From NCBI GenBank assembly GCA_024655825.1, contig JANLFJ010000033.1, positions 1 to 39,831 of the forward strand: a stretch of 39,831 bases of DNA. Reading direction: 5' to 3'. Under the pieces are notes generated by a model, which saw only the letters and a list, made by a program, of their open reading frames with translations, was not told the origin of the DNA and did no database searches. Origin of the DNA: Peptococcaceae bacterium (GTDB lineage Bacteria; Bacillota; Peptococcia; DRI-13; PHAD01). Positions 17,064-25,330 of this stretch are shown here, one piece after another. Made by a program: the position numbers and the translations under genes. Numbering within the stretch: position 1 is the stretch's first letter; each line of letters begins with the position of its first letter.

Positions 17064-20000
17064 CTGAGCGTTCCCGCCTGATAGAGCAATGTTTTCCTGT
17101 GAAGCAAACCTCTTTGGACTCTGTGCACGAAAAGAACGTGCGGCACGGGCATATATCCACGCTGCACATCTGGCCGGCGCGGAGGCCGCTGGCGGCCTGC
17201 CGGGCGGCTTTGATTGCCACCCTCCTGCCAGATCCGGGGACGCCCGAGGAGCGGCACGAGGTCCTGGAGCGGCTGGGCGGAAGGGTAGTTCAAAAGATAG
17301 AGAAAAAAAAGCTGCCTGGCGGCAGGGTTGTGGAGCAGGTCAGGGAAGAGACTGCCGGCGGCATTCTCCACTGGGGGCGGGAGAACGGGCCGGATCTGGA
17401 GTGGTTCCGCCAGGAGATCAAAAAGGCTTATGGCGGGCAACCTCCGCGGGTGCTGGATCCCTTCGCCGGCGGCGGGGCCATCCCGCTGGAGGCCATGCGC
17501 CTGGGTTGCGAAGTGACGGCCGCAGACATCAACCCGGTGGCCTGGTTTATCCTCAAGTGCACCCTGGAATACCCGCAGAGGCTGGCCGGGCAAAAGCGCC
17601 CCCTGCCGGAGTTTGTTCTGAAAGATGAAGCGTTCATGGAGCAGTTCTGCAAGGCCAACCCCTGGGCTGGCGGCAGGGGACGCTCCCAAAAAGCGCAGTT
17701 GGAATTCGCTTTTGAATCTGATCCTTCCGGCGAAGGTCTGCTCCCCGAGGCTGACCTGGCCTGGCATGTGCGGGCCTGGGGCCGGTGGGTGCTGGAACGA
17801 GCCCGCCGGGAGTTGGCCCGCTTCTACCCAACCTACGCCGATTATCAACCGCTGAAACCTGGCGGTGGTGTATATGAGCAGCGCGCGTCCCAACAGGTTC
17901 CTCTCCGCGACGACGGAACGCCCGACCTTGAGGCGCTGAACGCCGAGTTCAGCCGGGACCACCTGGCGGACGGGCGCAACCCGCGCTGGGTACCCAAGCC
18001 CACGGTGGCTTACCTGTGGGCGCGGACCGTGACTTGTAAAAACTGCCGCGCCACCGTGCCGCTGCTGAAAACGCGCTGGCTGTGCAAGAAGGATCAGAAG
18101 CGCGTGCTGCTGACCATGGAGCCGGATGCCAGCAAAACCGGCGTGGTTTTTGGCGTGCAGGCGGAGGCGCCGCAGGCCGCGGGCAACGCTGCGCAAAGGC
18201 GCGAGCGCGACAAAAAGATCGGCGCCGGAACCATGTCCCGCTCCGGCGCGACATGTCCCTGCTGCGGCGCCATCATGACCATGGAGGATATCCGGATGGA
18301 AGGGCAGGCCGGGCGGCTGGGGGACGTGATGACCGCCGTGGTGGTGGATGGGCCGGATGGCAAGGAATATCGCCTGCCGACAGCCGGTGAAATAAGGTTT
18401 GCCATTGAGGCGGAGCAAGAGATAGACAGGCTCTGGGAAGAGATTCCTTTTGGTTTGCCCAAAGAATTGATTGTTGAAGACGCCAAACGAAATACCTGGT
18501 GTGTTCAATACGGGCTTGATGAGTTTCACAAACTATATACCACCCGCCAGCTACTAGCTCTAGGCACCTTCGTCAAGCATACCCGCCGAGCCAGGGAAGC
18601 TATGCGCTTAGAGGGTTACCCGCTTGAGTGGGTGGAGACTGTGGGAGGATATTTGGCAGTCTGCCTTGACCGGTTAGCTGATTATAATAGTAACATTTGT
18701 AACTGGGATCCTAATGGCGAGTACATAACGCATACATTTCAACGTTTTGCACTTCCAGTCAAATGGGATTTCAGTGAAATTAATCCATTCTCAGGGGCCA
18801 CAGGTGATTATGCAGGAGGACTAGAATGGATTGTTCGATTCGTAAGTTACGCAACATTAGCTTCTGGGGCGATTTATGCACCAAAGATTCTAGAGCAATC
18901 TGCCGTACAAGCTAAGGATAATGGGATTGATTTAATCATCACCGATCCGCCATATTATGATGCTATTGGCTACTCTGTCCTGATGGACTTCTTTTACGTC
19001 TGGCTGCGCCGGACGTTGCACGGGCTTTCCCCAGAAATCGACGAGGCTTTCCGCGAACCCTTGTCTCCCAAGTGGGACCGCGATAAGAACGACGGCGAGC
19101 TGATCGACGACGCCAGCCGCCACGGCGGCGACAGGCAAAAATCCAAAGCCGCCTACGAAGAAGGAATGTTCCGGGCCTTTCAGGCTTGCCACCGGGCGTT
19201 GAAGCAAGAAGGCAGGATGGTGATCGTTTTCGCCCACAAGCACCCGGACGCTTGGGAAACGCTGGTCTCAGCCATTATCCGCGCCGGGTTCGTGGTCAAC
19301 GCCAGCTGGCCTATCCAAACGGAGATGGGCAACCGCACCCGGGCCCTGTCTTCGGCGGCCCTGTCCTCTTCCGTATGGCTTGTTTGCAGGAAACGCGCCG
19401 AAACGGCCCGCCCAGGGTGGGACAACAGGGTGCTGGAAGAGATGCGGCAAAACATTTACACCCGGCTGCGGGAGTATTGGGACGCGGGCATCCGGGGGCC
19501 TGACTTCGTCTGGGCGGCCACCGGTCCTGCGCTGGAGGCATACAGCAAGTATCCCGCGGTCAAGAAGGCCAATGAGCCAGGCAAGCTGATGGACGTGCCG
19601 GAGTTCCTGCGGGCGGTGCGGCGGCTGGTGGTGGATTTCGTGGTCGGGCGCGTGCTTACCCACAACGGCGCCGATACGGTGAGCGGCCTGGATGACGTTA
19701 CCACGTACTATCTTCTCCATCGCCACGACTTCGGCCTGGAAGACGCTCCCGCCGGGGCATGCATCCTTTACGCCGTGTCCTGCGGCCTCTCCGACCGGGA
19801 ACTGGCTGACCGGCACGACATCCTTATACGGGCCGGCGGACCGGAAACGGATGGGCAAGGGGACGAGCAAGAGGATGCGGACGAAGAAGAGGCTGAGATT
19901 GCTGAAGGCACCGGCAGCAGAGTCAGGCTCAAGCCCTGGCAGCAGCGCAAGCACAGCGGTTTGGGCTTAGACGCCGAAGACCGGCCTGCCCCTTTGATCG

Positions 20001-20242
20001 ACCAGGTTCACCGCCTGATGCGTCTCTGGAAGGCCGGAGATGTGACAAAGGTGGACGACTACCTGGACCAGCGGGGTCTGCGCCGCAGCCAGCTCTTCCC
20101 CCGGGTGCTCCAGGCCTTGATCGAACTGGCCGCGGCCGGCAGCGAAGAGCGCTCGCTCCTGGAAAGCATCAGCAACCATGTTTCTGTTCGAGGTTTAGCC
20201 CCGGCTAAGGAGCCGGAATTGTTTAATATGCAAAACCCTTAG
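17060..20242 (+). CDS. DUF1156 anti-phage-associated adenine-specific DNA methyltransferase
   Basis: This is a 1060-residue protein. The first ~60 residues are the DUF1156 signature (RLIEQCFPVKQTSL, HEKNVRHGHISTLHIWPARR). The S-adenosylmethionine site is DPFAGGGA (133-140) and the catalytic motif IV is TDPPYYD (D629-Y632), typical of N6-adenine methylation. Two Cys pairs (CKNC near residue 329, CPCC near 398) probably form zinc ribbons. In the Hma context it would mark host DNA against the nuclease/helicase partners. The start overlaps the preceding stop (ATGA). Oddity: a central segment of ~0.5 kb (about 18440-18985) has clearly lower GC than the rest, including the bases that encode motif IV, which suggests mosaic recombination. 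A possible internal promoter (TGGTATGAT, 20244-20252) follows the stop. Confidence 0.88.
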   Translation: MTERSRLIEQCFPVKQTSLDSVHEKNVRHGHISTLHIWPARRPLAACRAALIATLLPDPGTPEERHEVLERLGGRVVQKIEKKKLPGGRVVEQVREETAGGILHWGRENGPDLEWFRQEIKKAYGGQPPRVLDPFAGGGAIPLEAMRLGCEVTAADINPVAWFILKCTLEYPQRLAGQKRPLPEFVLKDEAFMEQFCKANPWAGGRGRSQKAQLEFAFESDPSGEGLLPEADLAWHVRAWGRWVLERARRELARFYPTYADYQPLKPGGGVYEQRASQQVPLRDDGTPDLEALNAEFSRDHLADGRNPRWVPKPTVAYLWARTVTCKNCRATVPLLKTRWLCKKDQKRVLLTMEPDASKTGVVFGVQAEAPQAAGNAAQRRERDKKIGAGTMSRSGATCPCCGAIMTMEDIRMEGQAGRLGDVMTAVVVDGPDGKEYRLPTAGEIRFAIEAEQEIDRLWEEIPFGLPKELIVEDAKRNTWCVQYGLDEFHKLYTTRQLLALGTFVKHTRRAREAMRLEGYPLEWVETVGGYLAVCLDRLADYNSNICNWDPNGEYITHTFQRFALPVKWDFSEINPFSGATGDYAGGLEWIVRFVSYATLASGAIYAPKILEQSAVQAKDNGIDLIITDPPYYDAIGYSVLMDFFYVWLRRTLHGLSPEIDEAFREPLSPKWDRDKNDGELIDDASRHGGDRQKSKAAYEEGMFRAFQACHRALKQEGRMVIVFAHKHPDAWETLVSAIIRAGFVVNASWPIQTEMGNRTRALSSAALSSSVWLVCRKRAETARPGWDNRVLEEMRQNIYTRLREYWDAGIRGPDFVWAATGPALEAYSKYPAVKKANEPGKLMDVPEFLRAVRRLVVDFVVGRVLTHNGADTVSGLDDVTTYYLLHRHDFGLEDAPAGACILYAVSCGLSDRELADRHDILIRAGGPETDGQGDEQEDADEEEAEIAEGTGSRVRLKPWQQRKHSGLGLDAEDRPAPLIDQVHRLMRLWKAGDVTKVDDYLDQRGLRRSQLFPRVLQALIELAAAGSEERSLLESISNHVSVRGLAPAKEPELFNMQNP

Positions 20243-20295
20243 GTGGTATGATATGGGGAGCATAGAACTGCAAACCATTTTGGGAGGCGAGGCAT

Positions 20296-21141
20296 ATGAT
20301 TAGGAGTATTGAAGCCCTGAATTTTCGCTGCTTGCGCCATGTCCGGCAGCAACTCGAAACCTTTCACGTCCTGATCGGTCCCAATGCCAGCGGAAAGACC
20401 ACGTTTCTGGACAGCGTTGCCTTTTTAGGGGATTTGCTGTCAGAGGGCCTGGAAGCTGCCATCGGAGAACGCACCCAGGATCTGCGGGATATGGTCTGGC
20501 AGCGCAGGGAGCAACCGTTTGAGCTTGCTGTGGAGCTGCAGATACCGGAAGACCGTCGCAAACTGATCAAAAATCCGGACTTCGACAGGGTCCGGTACGA
20601 AGTATCCGTGGGTATGGACCGCGATACAGGTGAGACTTCTATTCTATCCGAGAAAGTGGTTCTCATGACGTCAAAGCCTTGTCTTCCAGTTCAGCGAGTA
20701 CTCTTTCCCTCTCTGGCGCCGGGGCCGGAAACCATTCTTACCCCTAAGGCTTTAAAGGGAGCTAAGGTTGTGGTCAACAAGGTGCGGGGTGGCAACGACA
20801 ATTTTTACGACGAAACCGGCAAGGGTTGGGATCATTCGTTTAAATTGGGTGCCAGGAAGTCAGCCCTGGCCAACCTGCCAGAGGATGAATCCAGGTTCCC
20901 GGTATCGACATGGCTGAAGAGCATGTTAATGGACGGGGTTCAACGGCTGGTGCTGAACAGCGTGTTGATGCGCAAACCCAGCCCGCCTGGGCAACCCAAA
21001 GGTTTCCGCCCGGATGGGTCCAATCTGCCCTGGGTGGTGGATATGCTGGCTAAAAAGGACCCTGCGCGCTTCCGGGATTGGATACGACATCTCCAAACAG
21101 CTCTGCCGGACATTAAGGTTATTGGGCGGATAACAGTATGA
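20296..21141 (+). CDS. RecF/AAA_21-type ATPase, apparently C-terminally truncated
   Basis: This 281-residue protein starts MIRSIEALNFRCLRHV and has Walker A GPNASGKTT (28-36), the standard opening of SMC/RecF-like ABC-ATPases used in many defence systems. Such proteins are usually 380-450 residues, with a signature loop and a Walker B (EEPENGLHP-like) in the last third. None of these is present: the protein stops after LPDIKVIGRITV, where full-length relatives would continue. It may be a naturally short form completed by another subunit, or a truncated gene. A GGGAGGCGAGG site precedes the ATG. The stop overlaps the start of a 56-residue ORF. Confidence 0.7.
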   Translation: MIRSIEALNFRCLRHVRQQLETFHVLIGPNASGKTTFLDSVAFLGDLLSEGLEAAIGERTQDLRDMVWQRREQPFELAVELQIPEDRRKLIKNPDFDRVRYEVSVGMDRDTGETSILSEKVVLMTSKPCLPVQRVLFPSLAPGPETILTPKALKGAKVVVNKVRGGNDNFYDETGKGWDHSFKLGARKSALANLPEDESRFPVSTWLKSMLMDGVQRLVLNSVLMRKPSPPGQPKGFRPDGSNLPWVVDMLAKKDPARFRDWIRHLQTALPDIKVIGRITV

Positions 21142-21308
21142 AGCCTTTTGACCCGAAACTTGCTGTTGAACAGGTCCTGCGCCAGGCTGGGAAACCGCGC
21201 TCGTCAGCTATCTATGAGCAGCTTGCCCGGCGAGTCAGTTTGCAGCGTTGCACGGATCCTGCTTTTGTGAAGTTCACAACAGTGCTCCAGAAATGGTTCG
21301 GGAGGTGA
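21138..21308 (+). CDS. Small 56-residue protein coupled to the AAA ATPase gene
   Basis: An ATG overlapping the TGA of the ATPase gene opens a 57-codon frame ending TGA at 21306-21308, five bases before the DUF499 ATG. It begins MKPFDPKLAVEQVLRQAGKP, is basic and helix-rich, and ends KFTTVLQKWFGR. Its codon use resembles the flanking genes. I recognise no family. The tight overlaps on the 5' side and exact fit into the gap argue for real translation. It could be a small partner of the short ATPase, an antitoxin-like component, or the remnant of a larger gene. Confidence 0.5.
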   Translation: MKPFDPKLAVEQVLRQAGKPRSSAIYEQLARRVSLQRCTDPAFVKFTTVLQKWFGR

Positions 21309-21313
21309 CATTT

Positions 21314-24300
21314 ATGTTAACGCAAACCCCGTGGAAACCCTGGCATGAAGTGGTGCAAATTCGAGACGACTTGAAGTCGGGAGAGCTCTCCCTGGCCATT
21401 TTCGCGGCCGACCTTTACGACGTGGCGATGGGGAGCGCCAAGCCGGTCTACCAGCACCCGGCCGAGTTCTTTAGCCTGACCTACCCCACTTTCAACCTGC
21501 GCGAGCTGGCCAAGGATGTGCTCCTGCGCCTGGCCGGCAAGAACGATAAGGCCGTCCGCCAGTTGGAACTGACTTACGGGGGCGGGAAGACCCACACCCT
21601 GATCACCTTGTTCCACCTGGTTTCCGACCCGGAGAACTTGCCGGCGTTGCCCGCCGTCCAGGAGTTTATTGAACACACCGGCATCGCCCCGCCGCGCGCT
21701 AGGGCAGCGGTATTGGCCTTTGATAAGCTGGATGTGGAGAAGGGCATGGCGGTGAAGGACCCCCGGGGCAATACTCGCTGGCTGAAACAGCCCTGGAGCA
21801 TCCTGGCCTGGCAGCTTGCCGGTGCTGAAGGGTTGAAACTGCTTCACGCCGAAGGGGAGGACTGCGAAAGGGAAAGCGCCCCGGCCGAGAATCTTTTGGT
21901 GGACTTGCTCTCTTTGCCCGGACGCGAGGGCTTGGCCACGCTGGTCCTTTTGGACGAGGTGCTGATGTATGCCCGCGAAAAGGTCAGCCTTGACCCAGTC
22001 TGGCGCGGGCGGCTGCAGAACTTTTTCCAGTACCTGACCCAGGCGGCGACCAAGGTGGAACGTTGCGCTGTGGTTGTATCACTGCTGGCCAGCGATCCCA
22101 GGAAAAGCGATGCTTTGGGCAAGGAGATCGCCAAGGAGTTGTACGACACCTTCCGGCGCGAGCAGGAAGAGGGCATCCAGCCGGTGGTCAAGGAAGACGT
22201 GGCGGAGGTGTTGCGCCGGCGCTTTTTCATCGCCGGCTCCATCAGGGACCGCGAAGCCTTTCGGCCGCATGTGGTGGCCGCCTTAAAAGGCATCGCCGAT
22301 CTGGACGACCAGACCGCCAGGGACGGCAAATCTGCTGAAGAACGCCTTTTGCGCAGCTACCCGTTCCATCCCGACCTGACGGAAATCTTTTATACCAAAT
22401 GGACGCAATTGGAGGGGTTCCAGCGTACCAGGGGGGTGCTGCGGACCTTTGCCATGGCCTTGCGCGAGGCCGCCAGATGGGACCGGTGCCCGCTGATCGC
22501 GGCCAACGTGTTCTTGAACGCCCCGGACCGGGAGGAGTTGTCGGAAGCGGCCCGCGAACTGGCCAACATTGCGGCCACGGAGGAGTATGAGGGCAAGCGC
22601 CAGGAGTGGGCCGGCATCTTGGAAGGCGAACTGGCCAAGGCCCGGGCCATCCAGGCGGAAGCGGCGGGCCTCAAGTTCCGGGAAACAGAGCAGGCCGTAC
22701 TGGCCACCTTTGTTCATTCCCAGCCCATCGGCCAGAAGGCGTTGACCCGCGAGCTACTGGCGCTGTTGGGGCATACGCGGCCGGACAGGATCGAGTTGGA
22801 GAAGGCTCTGCGCCGTTGGACAGAAGTTTCCTGGTTCCTGGATGAGGCGGCCGTCAACGACGCCAGGACAGGACCGGACGGCCGCAAGGAGTTGCCCAAG
22901 TCCTGGCGGCTAGGTTCCAAACCAAACCTGCGGCAGATGCATAACGATGCTTGCCTGCGGGTATCGTCTTCGCCCAGCCTGATCGAAGCAAAACTGGTTG
23001 AGGCCATCAGGGGGCTGAAAAGCCTGACCGCCGGCGCCGCAGCCGCCGGGGCCAAGGTGCATAACCTGCCTGACCGGCCAAGGGAAATTGAGGACGACGG
23101 GGAATTCCATTACGCCGTGCTGGGGCCCAAAGCGGCTTCCACAGCGGGCAATCCCAGCGTTGAAGCCAAACGCTTCATTGAGGAGACCTCCGGACCGGAC
23201 AAGCCGCGGGTCTGCCGCAACGCCGTGGTCCTGGCCGTTCCTTCCCGGGACGGGCTGGAGATGGCCCGCCACCGGGTGCTTGACTACCTGGGGTGGGAAG
23301 AGGTGCGCAGCCTCTTGAAAGGGCAAGAAATCGATCCTTTGCGCGCGGAGCTGCTGAACGGCTACACGGAAGAAGCCCGGAAAAAAATATCCGAGGCTGT
23401 CCAGCAGGCCTACTGCCTGGCGGTGACGGTATCGGAGAAGAATGAGATTCAGGCCTACAAACTGACCGTCGGGTCAGAACCGCTTTTTAACGTGATCAAA
23501 GCAGACCCGCGCACGCGCATCCAGGAAACGGCCGTCAGCGCGGAGGCCCTGCTGCCCGACGGGCCTTACAACCTCTGGCGCGAGGGGGAAACAGCGCGCC
23601 GGGCAAGGGATCTAATCGGCGCCTTCGCCCAGTTCCCGCATTTGCCTAAAATGCTGCGCCGCAAGGAGATCGTGGAGACTTTGGCCTTGGGGGTGCGGGA
23701 AGGCGTTTTTGTCCTGCGAACGGTTCGACCGGACCGGTCCGTGCGTACCGTTTGGCGACAGGAACCGCTGGATTCCGACCTGAGCGATCCGGGGTTGGAA
23801 GTCATTCTGCCCGCAACGGCCACCTTGTCCGAAATATCCCCGCACCTCTTGCTGCCTGGTCAGCTGCCCGGCCTTTGGCCCGCACCGCCGGAAATAAAGG
23901 TGAAAGACGTGGCGGAATATTTCCGGGGCGGCCACGTCGTGAACGTGGACAAGGGCGGCTTTCAGGAACCGCTGGCCATACCCAGGGCCGGAAGGGCCGT
24001 GGTGGAAGCGGCCATAGCCGAGGCTGTACGGATGGGGAAGCTGTGGTTGACGAACGGGCCGGCCAGCATCCTGGCGGAACCCATACCAACCGGAATACTC
24101 ACTGACGAGGCTATACTGCGGCCGCCCCCGGCGCCGCTCTCCGCTACCGCCGTGCTTCCGAACAACCTTCCTGAGGCCTGGCCGTCCCCGGAAACGACTG
24201 CTCTGGCCATTTTGGTTGCACTGTCCGGCAAGGCAGGCCAGAACCTGCCCTGGGCGACGGTCCGGGAAGCAATTGCAGGTGCCCTGCGCGCCCGGATGTT

Positions 24301-24628
24301 GGAAAGAACCGTCGACTCCGGTGATTGGCCGTGCGACTTTAGCGGTGCCCGGAATGTCAAGATGCGAGTGCCGGAAGTGGTGTCGCCTTCGACCCCGCCT
24401 CCACCCCCGCCCAAACCCGGGGTGAAGGTGGCCGAAGCTGAGCTGCGTCCCAATGAAATTCAGGATCTGGCTGACGTAATTGGCGAATTGGTTGCCGCGA
24501 CCGTTGGCCTGGAACTGACTTTCAAACTGCGGGTGGAACTGGCCGGAACACCAGAGTTACCGGATGAAGTCGTGGCAAGGGTTAACGAGTTGCTTGCTGG
24601 AGTTGCCGATACTCTTAAACTTGGGTAG
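21314..24628 (+). CDS. DUF499 anti-phage-associated AAA+ ATPase
   Basis: The start at 21314 is set by GGGAGGTGA just upstream; the longer open frame from 21248 would overlap the small ORF. The product has 1104 residues. The N-terminus (TPWKPWHEVVQIRDDLKSGE) and Walker A TYGGGKTH (87-94), with Walker B LVLLDEV (D214/E215), fit DUF499, the large ATPase that accompanies DUF1156 methylases. A proline linker (STPPPPPPKPG, about residue 1026) separates a C-terminal ~70-residue domain from the rest. It is the last gene of the defence operon; after it come 117 non-coding bases with the second palindrome. The biochemical role is not known; it may load or translocate on DNA. Confidence 0.85.
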   Translation: MLTQTPWKPWHEVVQIRDDLKSGELSLAIFAADLYDVAMGSAKPVYQHPAEFFSLTYPTFNLRELAKDVLLRLAGKNDKAVRQLELTYGGGKTHTLITLFHLVSDPENLPALPAVQEFIEHTGIAPPRARAAVLAFDKLDVEKGMAVKDPRGNTRWLKQPWSILAWQLAGAEGLKLLHAEGEDCERESAPAENLLVDLLSLPGREGLATLVLLDEVLMYAREKVSLDPVWRGRLQNFFQYLTQAATKVERCAVVVSLLASDPRKSDALGKEIAKELYDTFRREQEEGIQPVVKEDVAEVLRRRFFIAGSIRDREAFRPHVVAALKGIADLDDQTARDGKSAEERLLRSYPFHPDLTEIFYTKWTQLEGFQRTRGVLRTFAMALREAARWDRCPLIAANVFLNAPDREELSEAARELANIAATEEYEGKRQEWAGILEGELAKARAIQAEAAGLKFRETEQAVLATFVHSQPIGQKALTRELLALLGHTRPDRIELEKALRRWTEVSWFLDEAAVNDARTGPDGRKELPKSWRLGSKPNLRQMHNDACLRVSSSPSLIEAKLVEAIRGLKSLTAGAAAAGAKVHNLPDRPREIEDDGEFHYAVLGPKAASTAGNPSVEAKRFIEETSGPDKPRVCRNAVVLAVPSRDGLEMARHRVLDYLGWEEVRSLLKGQEIDPLRAELLNGYTEEARKKISEAVQQAYCLAVTVSEKNEIQAYKLTVGSEPLFNVIKADPRTRIQETAVSAEALLPDGPYNLWREGETARRARDLIGAFAQFPHLPKMLRRKEIVETLALGVREGVFVLRTVRPDRSVRTVWRQEPLDSDLSDPGLEVILPATATLSEISPHLLLPGQLPGLWPAPPEIKVKDVAEYFRGGHVVNVDKGGFQEPLAIPRAGRAVVEAAIAEAVRMGKLWLTNGPASILAEPIPTGILTDEAILRPPPAPLSATAVLPNNLPEAWPSPETTALAILVALSGKAGQNLPWATVREAIAGALRARMLERTVDSGDWPCDFSGARNVKMRVPEVVSPSTPPPPPPKPGVKVAEAELRPNEIQDLADVIGELVAATVGLELTFKLRVELAGTPELPDEVVARVNELLAGVADTLKLG

Positions 24629-24674
24629 GGTAGGGCCCAGGTGTGACTTAACGAAATGAAAAATCAAGCGGTTC

Positions 24675-24703
24675 CATGTTAGCATTAACTCTAACATGTG
24701 TTA
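24675..24703. promoter_or_regulatory. Compound operator ahead of the chaperone operon
   Basis: Perfect arms CATGTTAG (24675-24682) and CTAACATG (24691-24698) form one inverted repeat. Overlapping it, TAACATGTGTTA (24692-24703) is the exact reverse complement of the core palindrome at 9289-9300. There are thus three half-sites in 29 bases. The GrpE-like gene starts 43 bases downstream. The promoter itself is not clear; AT-rich bases follow at once (24701-24720), so a bound protein would probably cover the -35/-10 region. Confidence 0.6.
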
Positions 24704-24745
24704 AAATATACACGATAAATTTTGGGACGGGAGAAACAAAGCAGG

Positions 24746-25330
24746 ATGATCGATTTTAGAAAAGAGCTGGCAAAATTCGATTTTTTTGCCATAGATGCTG
24801 AATTTACCGGGTATTATTACGAGACAGCACAGGTTATCGAGGCTTTTAATTCAACCCTCAAGCGCATTGGCAAGGAACTGAACAATGCCAACATGCAACT
24901 TGAGGAAGTTTTGTCGCAGCACCTGGAAGAAAAGGAGAAGGACAAGCATATAGCCGAGCAGCAAAGGGCGATAGCCGCCTGCGAGGACGAAAAGCGTTCA
25001 CTTGTCCAGGGATTGGTGGAAGTGCTTGACCAGCTAGAAGACATCTACCGGTATTCCTTGCAACATGAACGCGGCACCTGGTCCGAACAAATGCAGCTTT
25101 TGTGGAAAAATACATCGGCAAAACTGCTGCTGCATGGAATAATCCGTATCGAGGGTGAAAACACTCCCTTTGATCCCCGGTTCCATTCCGCGGTAGAGGT
25201 AAAAGAGAACAATAATCTCCCCAGCGGGACGATTCTTGAGGTGTTGCGCTGCGGGTACATGTATCAATCGCATTTGTTAAGAAAGGCACAGGTTATTGTG
25301 AATAAACTGACGGAGGCATATGAGCAATGA
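24746..25330 (+). CDS. GrpE-like nucleotide exchange factor, divergent
   Basis: ATG at 24746 is preferred over the upstream TTG, giving 194 residues. The first half is a long charged coiled coil (roughly residues 30-90, LEEKEKDKHIAEQQRAIAAC), as in GrpE dimers. The second half has the GrpE beta-domain pattern: LLLHGIIRIEGENTPFDPRF, HSAVEV, a Gly-Thr turn (SGTILEVLRCGY) and the final HLLRKAQVIVNK. GrpE releases ADP from DnaK, and the next gene, overlapping by ATGA, encodes a DnaK. It differs enough from housekeeping GrpE that it is probably a dedicated partner of this DnaK. Confidence 0.75.
   Translation: MIDFRKELAKFDFFAIDAEFTGYYYETAQVIEAFNSTLKRIGKELNNANMQLEEVLSQHLEEKEKDKHIAEQQRAIAACEDEKRSLVQGLVEVLDQLEDIYRYSLQHERGTWSEQMQLLWKNTSAKLLLHGIIRIEGENTPFDPRFHSAVEVKENNNLPSGTILEVLRCGYMYQSHLLRKAQVIVNKLTEAYEQ

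Noticed and set aside
17036-18529. 497-residue open frame on the minus strand
   Set aside because: It lies entirely opposite the GC-rich methylase gene, has no family motifs or ribosome binding site, and is the usual shadow of high third-position GC.
20244-20252. Separate promoter splitting the defence operon before the AAA ATPase
   Set aside because: TGGTATGAT looks like an extended -10, but there is no -35 and only 53 bases separate the genes; kept only as a remark.
9377-24628. Calling the operon DISARM, BREX or a type I restriction system
   Set aside because: There is no DUF1998 (DrmB), no PLD (DrmC), no PglZ/BrxC and no HsdS/HsdR. The DUF1156 + DUF499 + helicase set fits Hma better.
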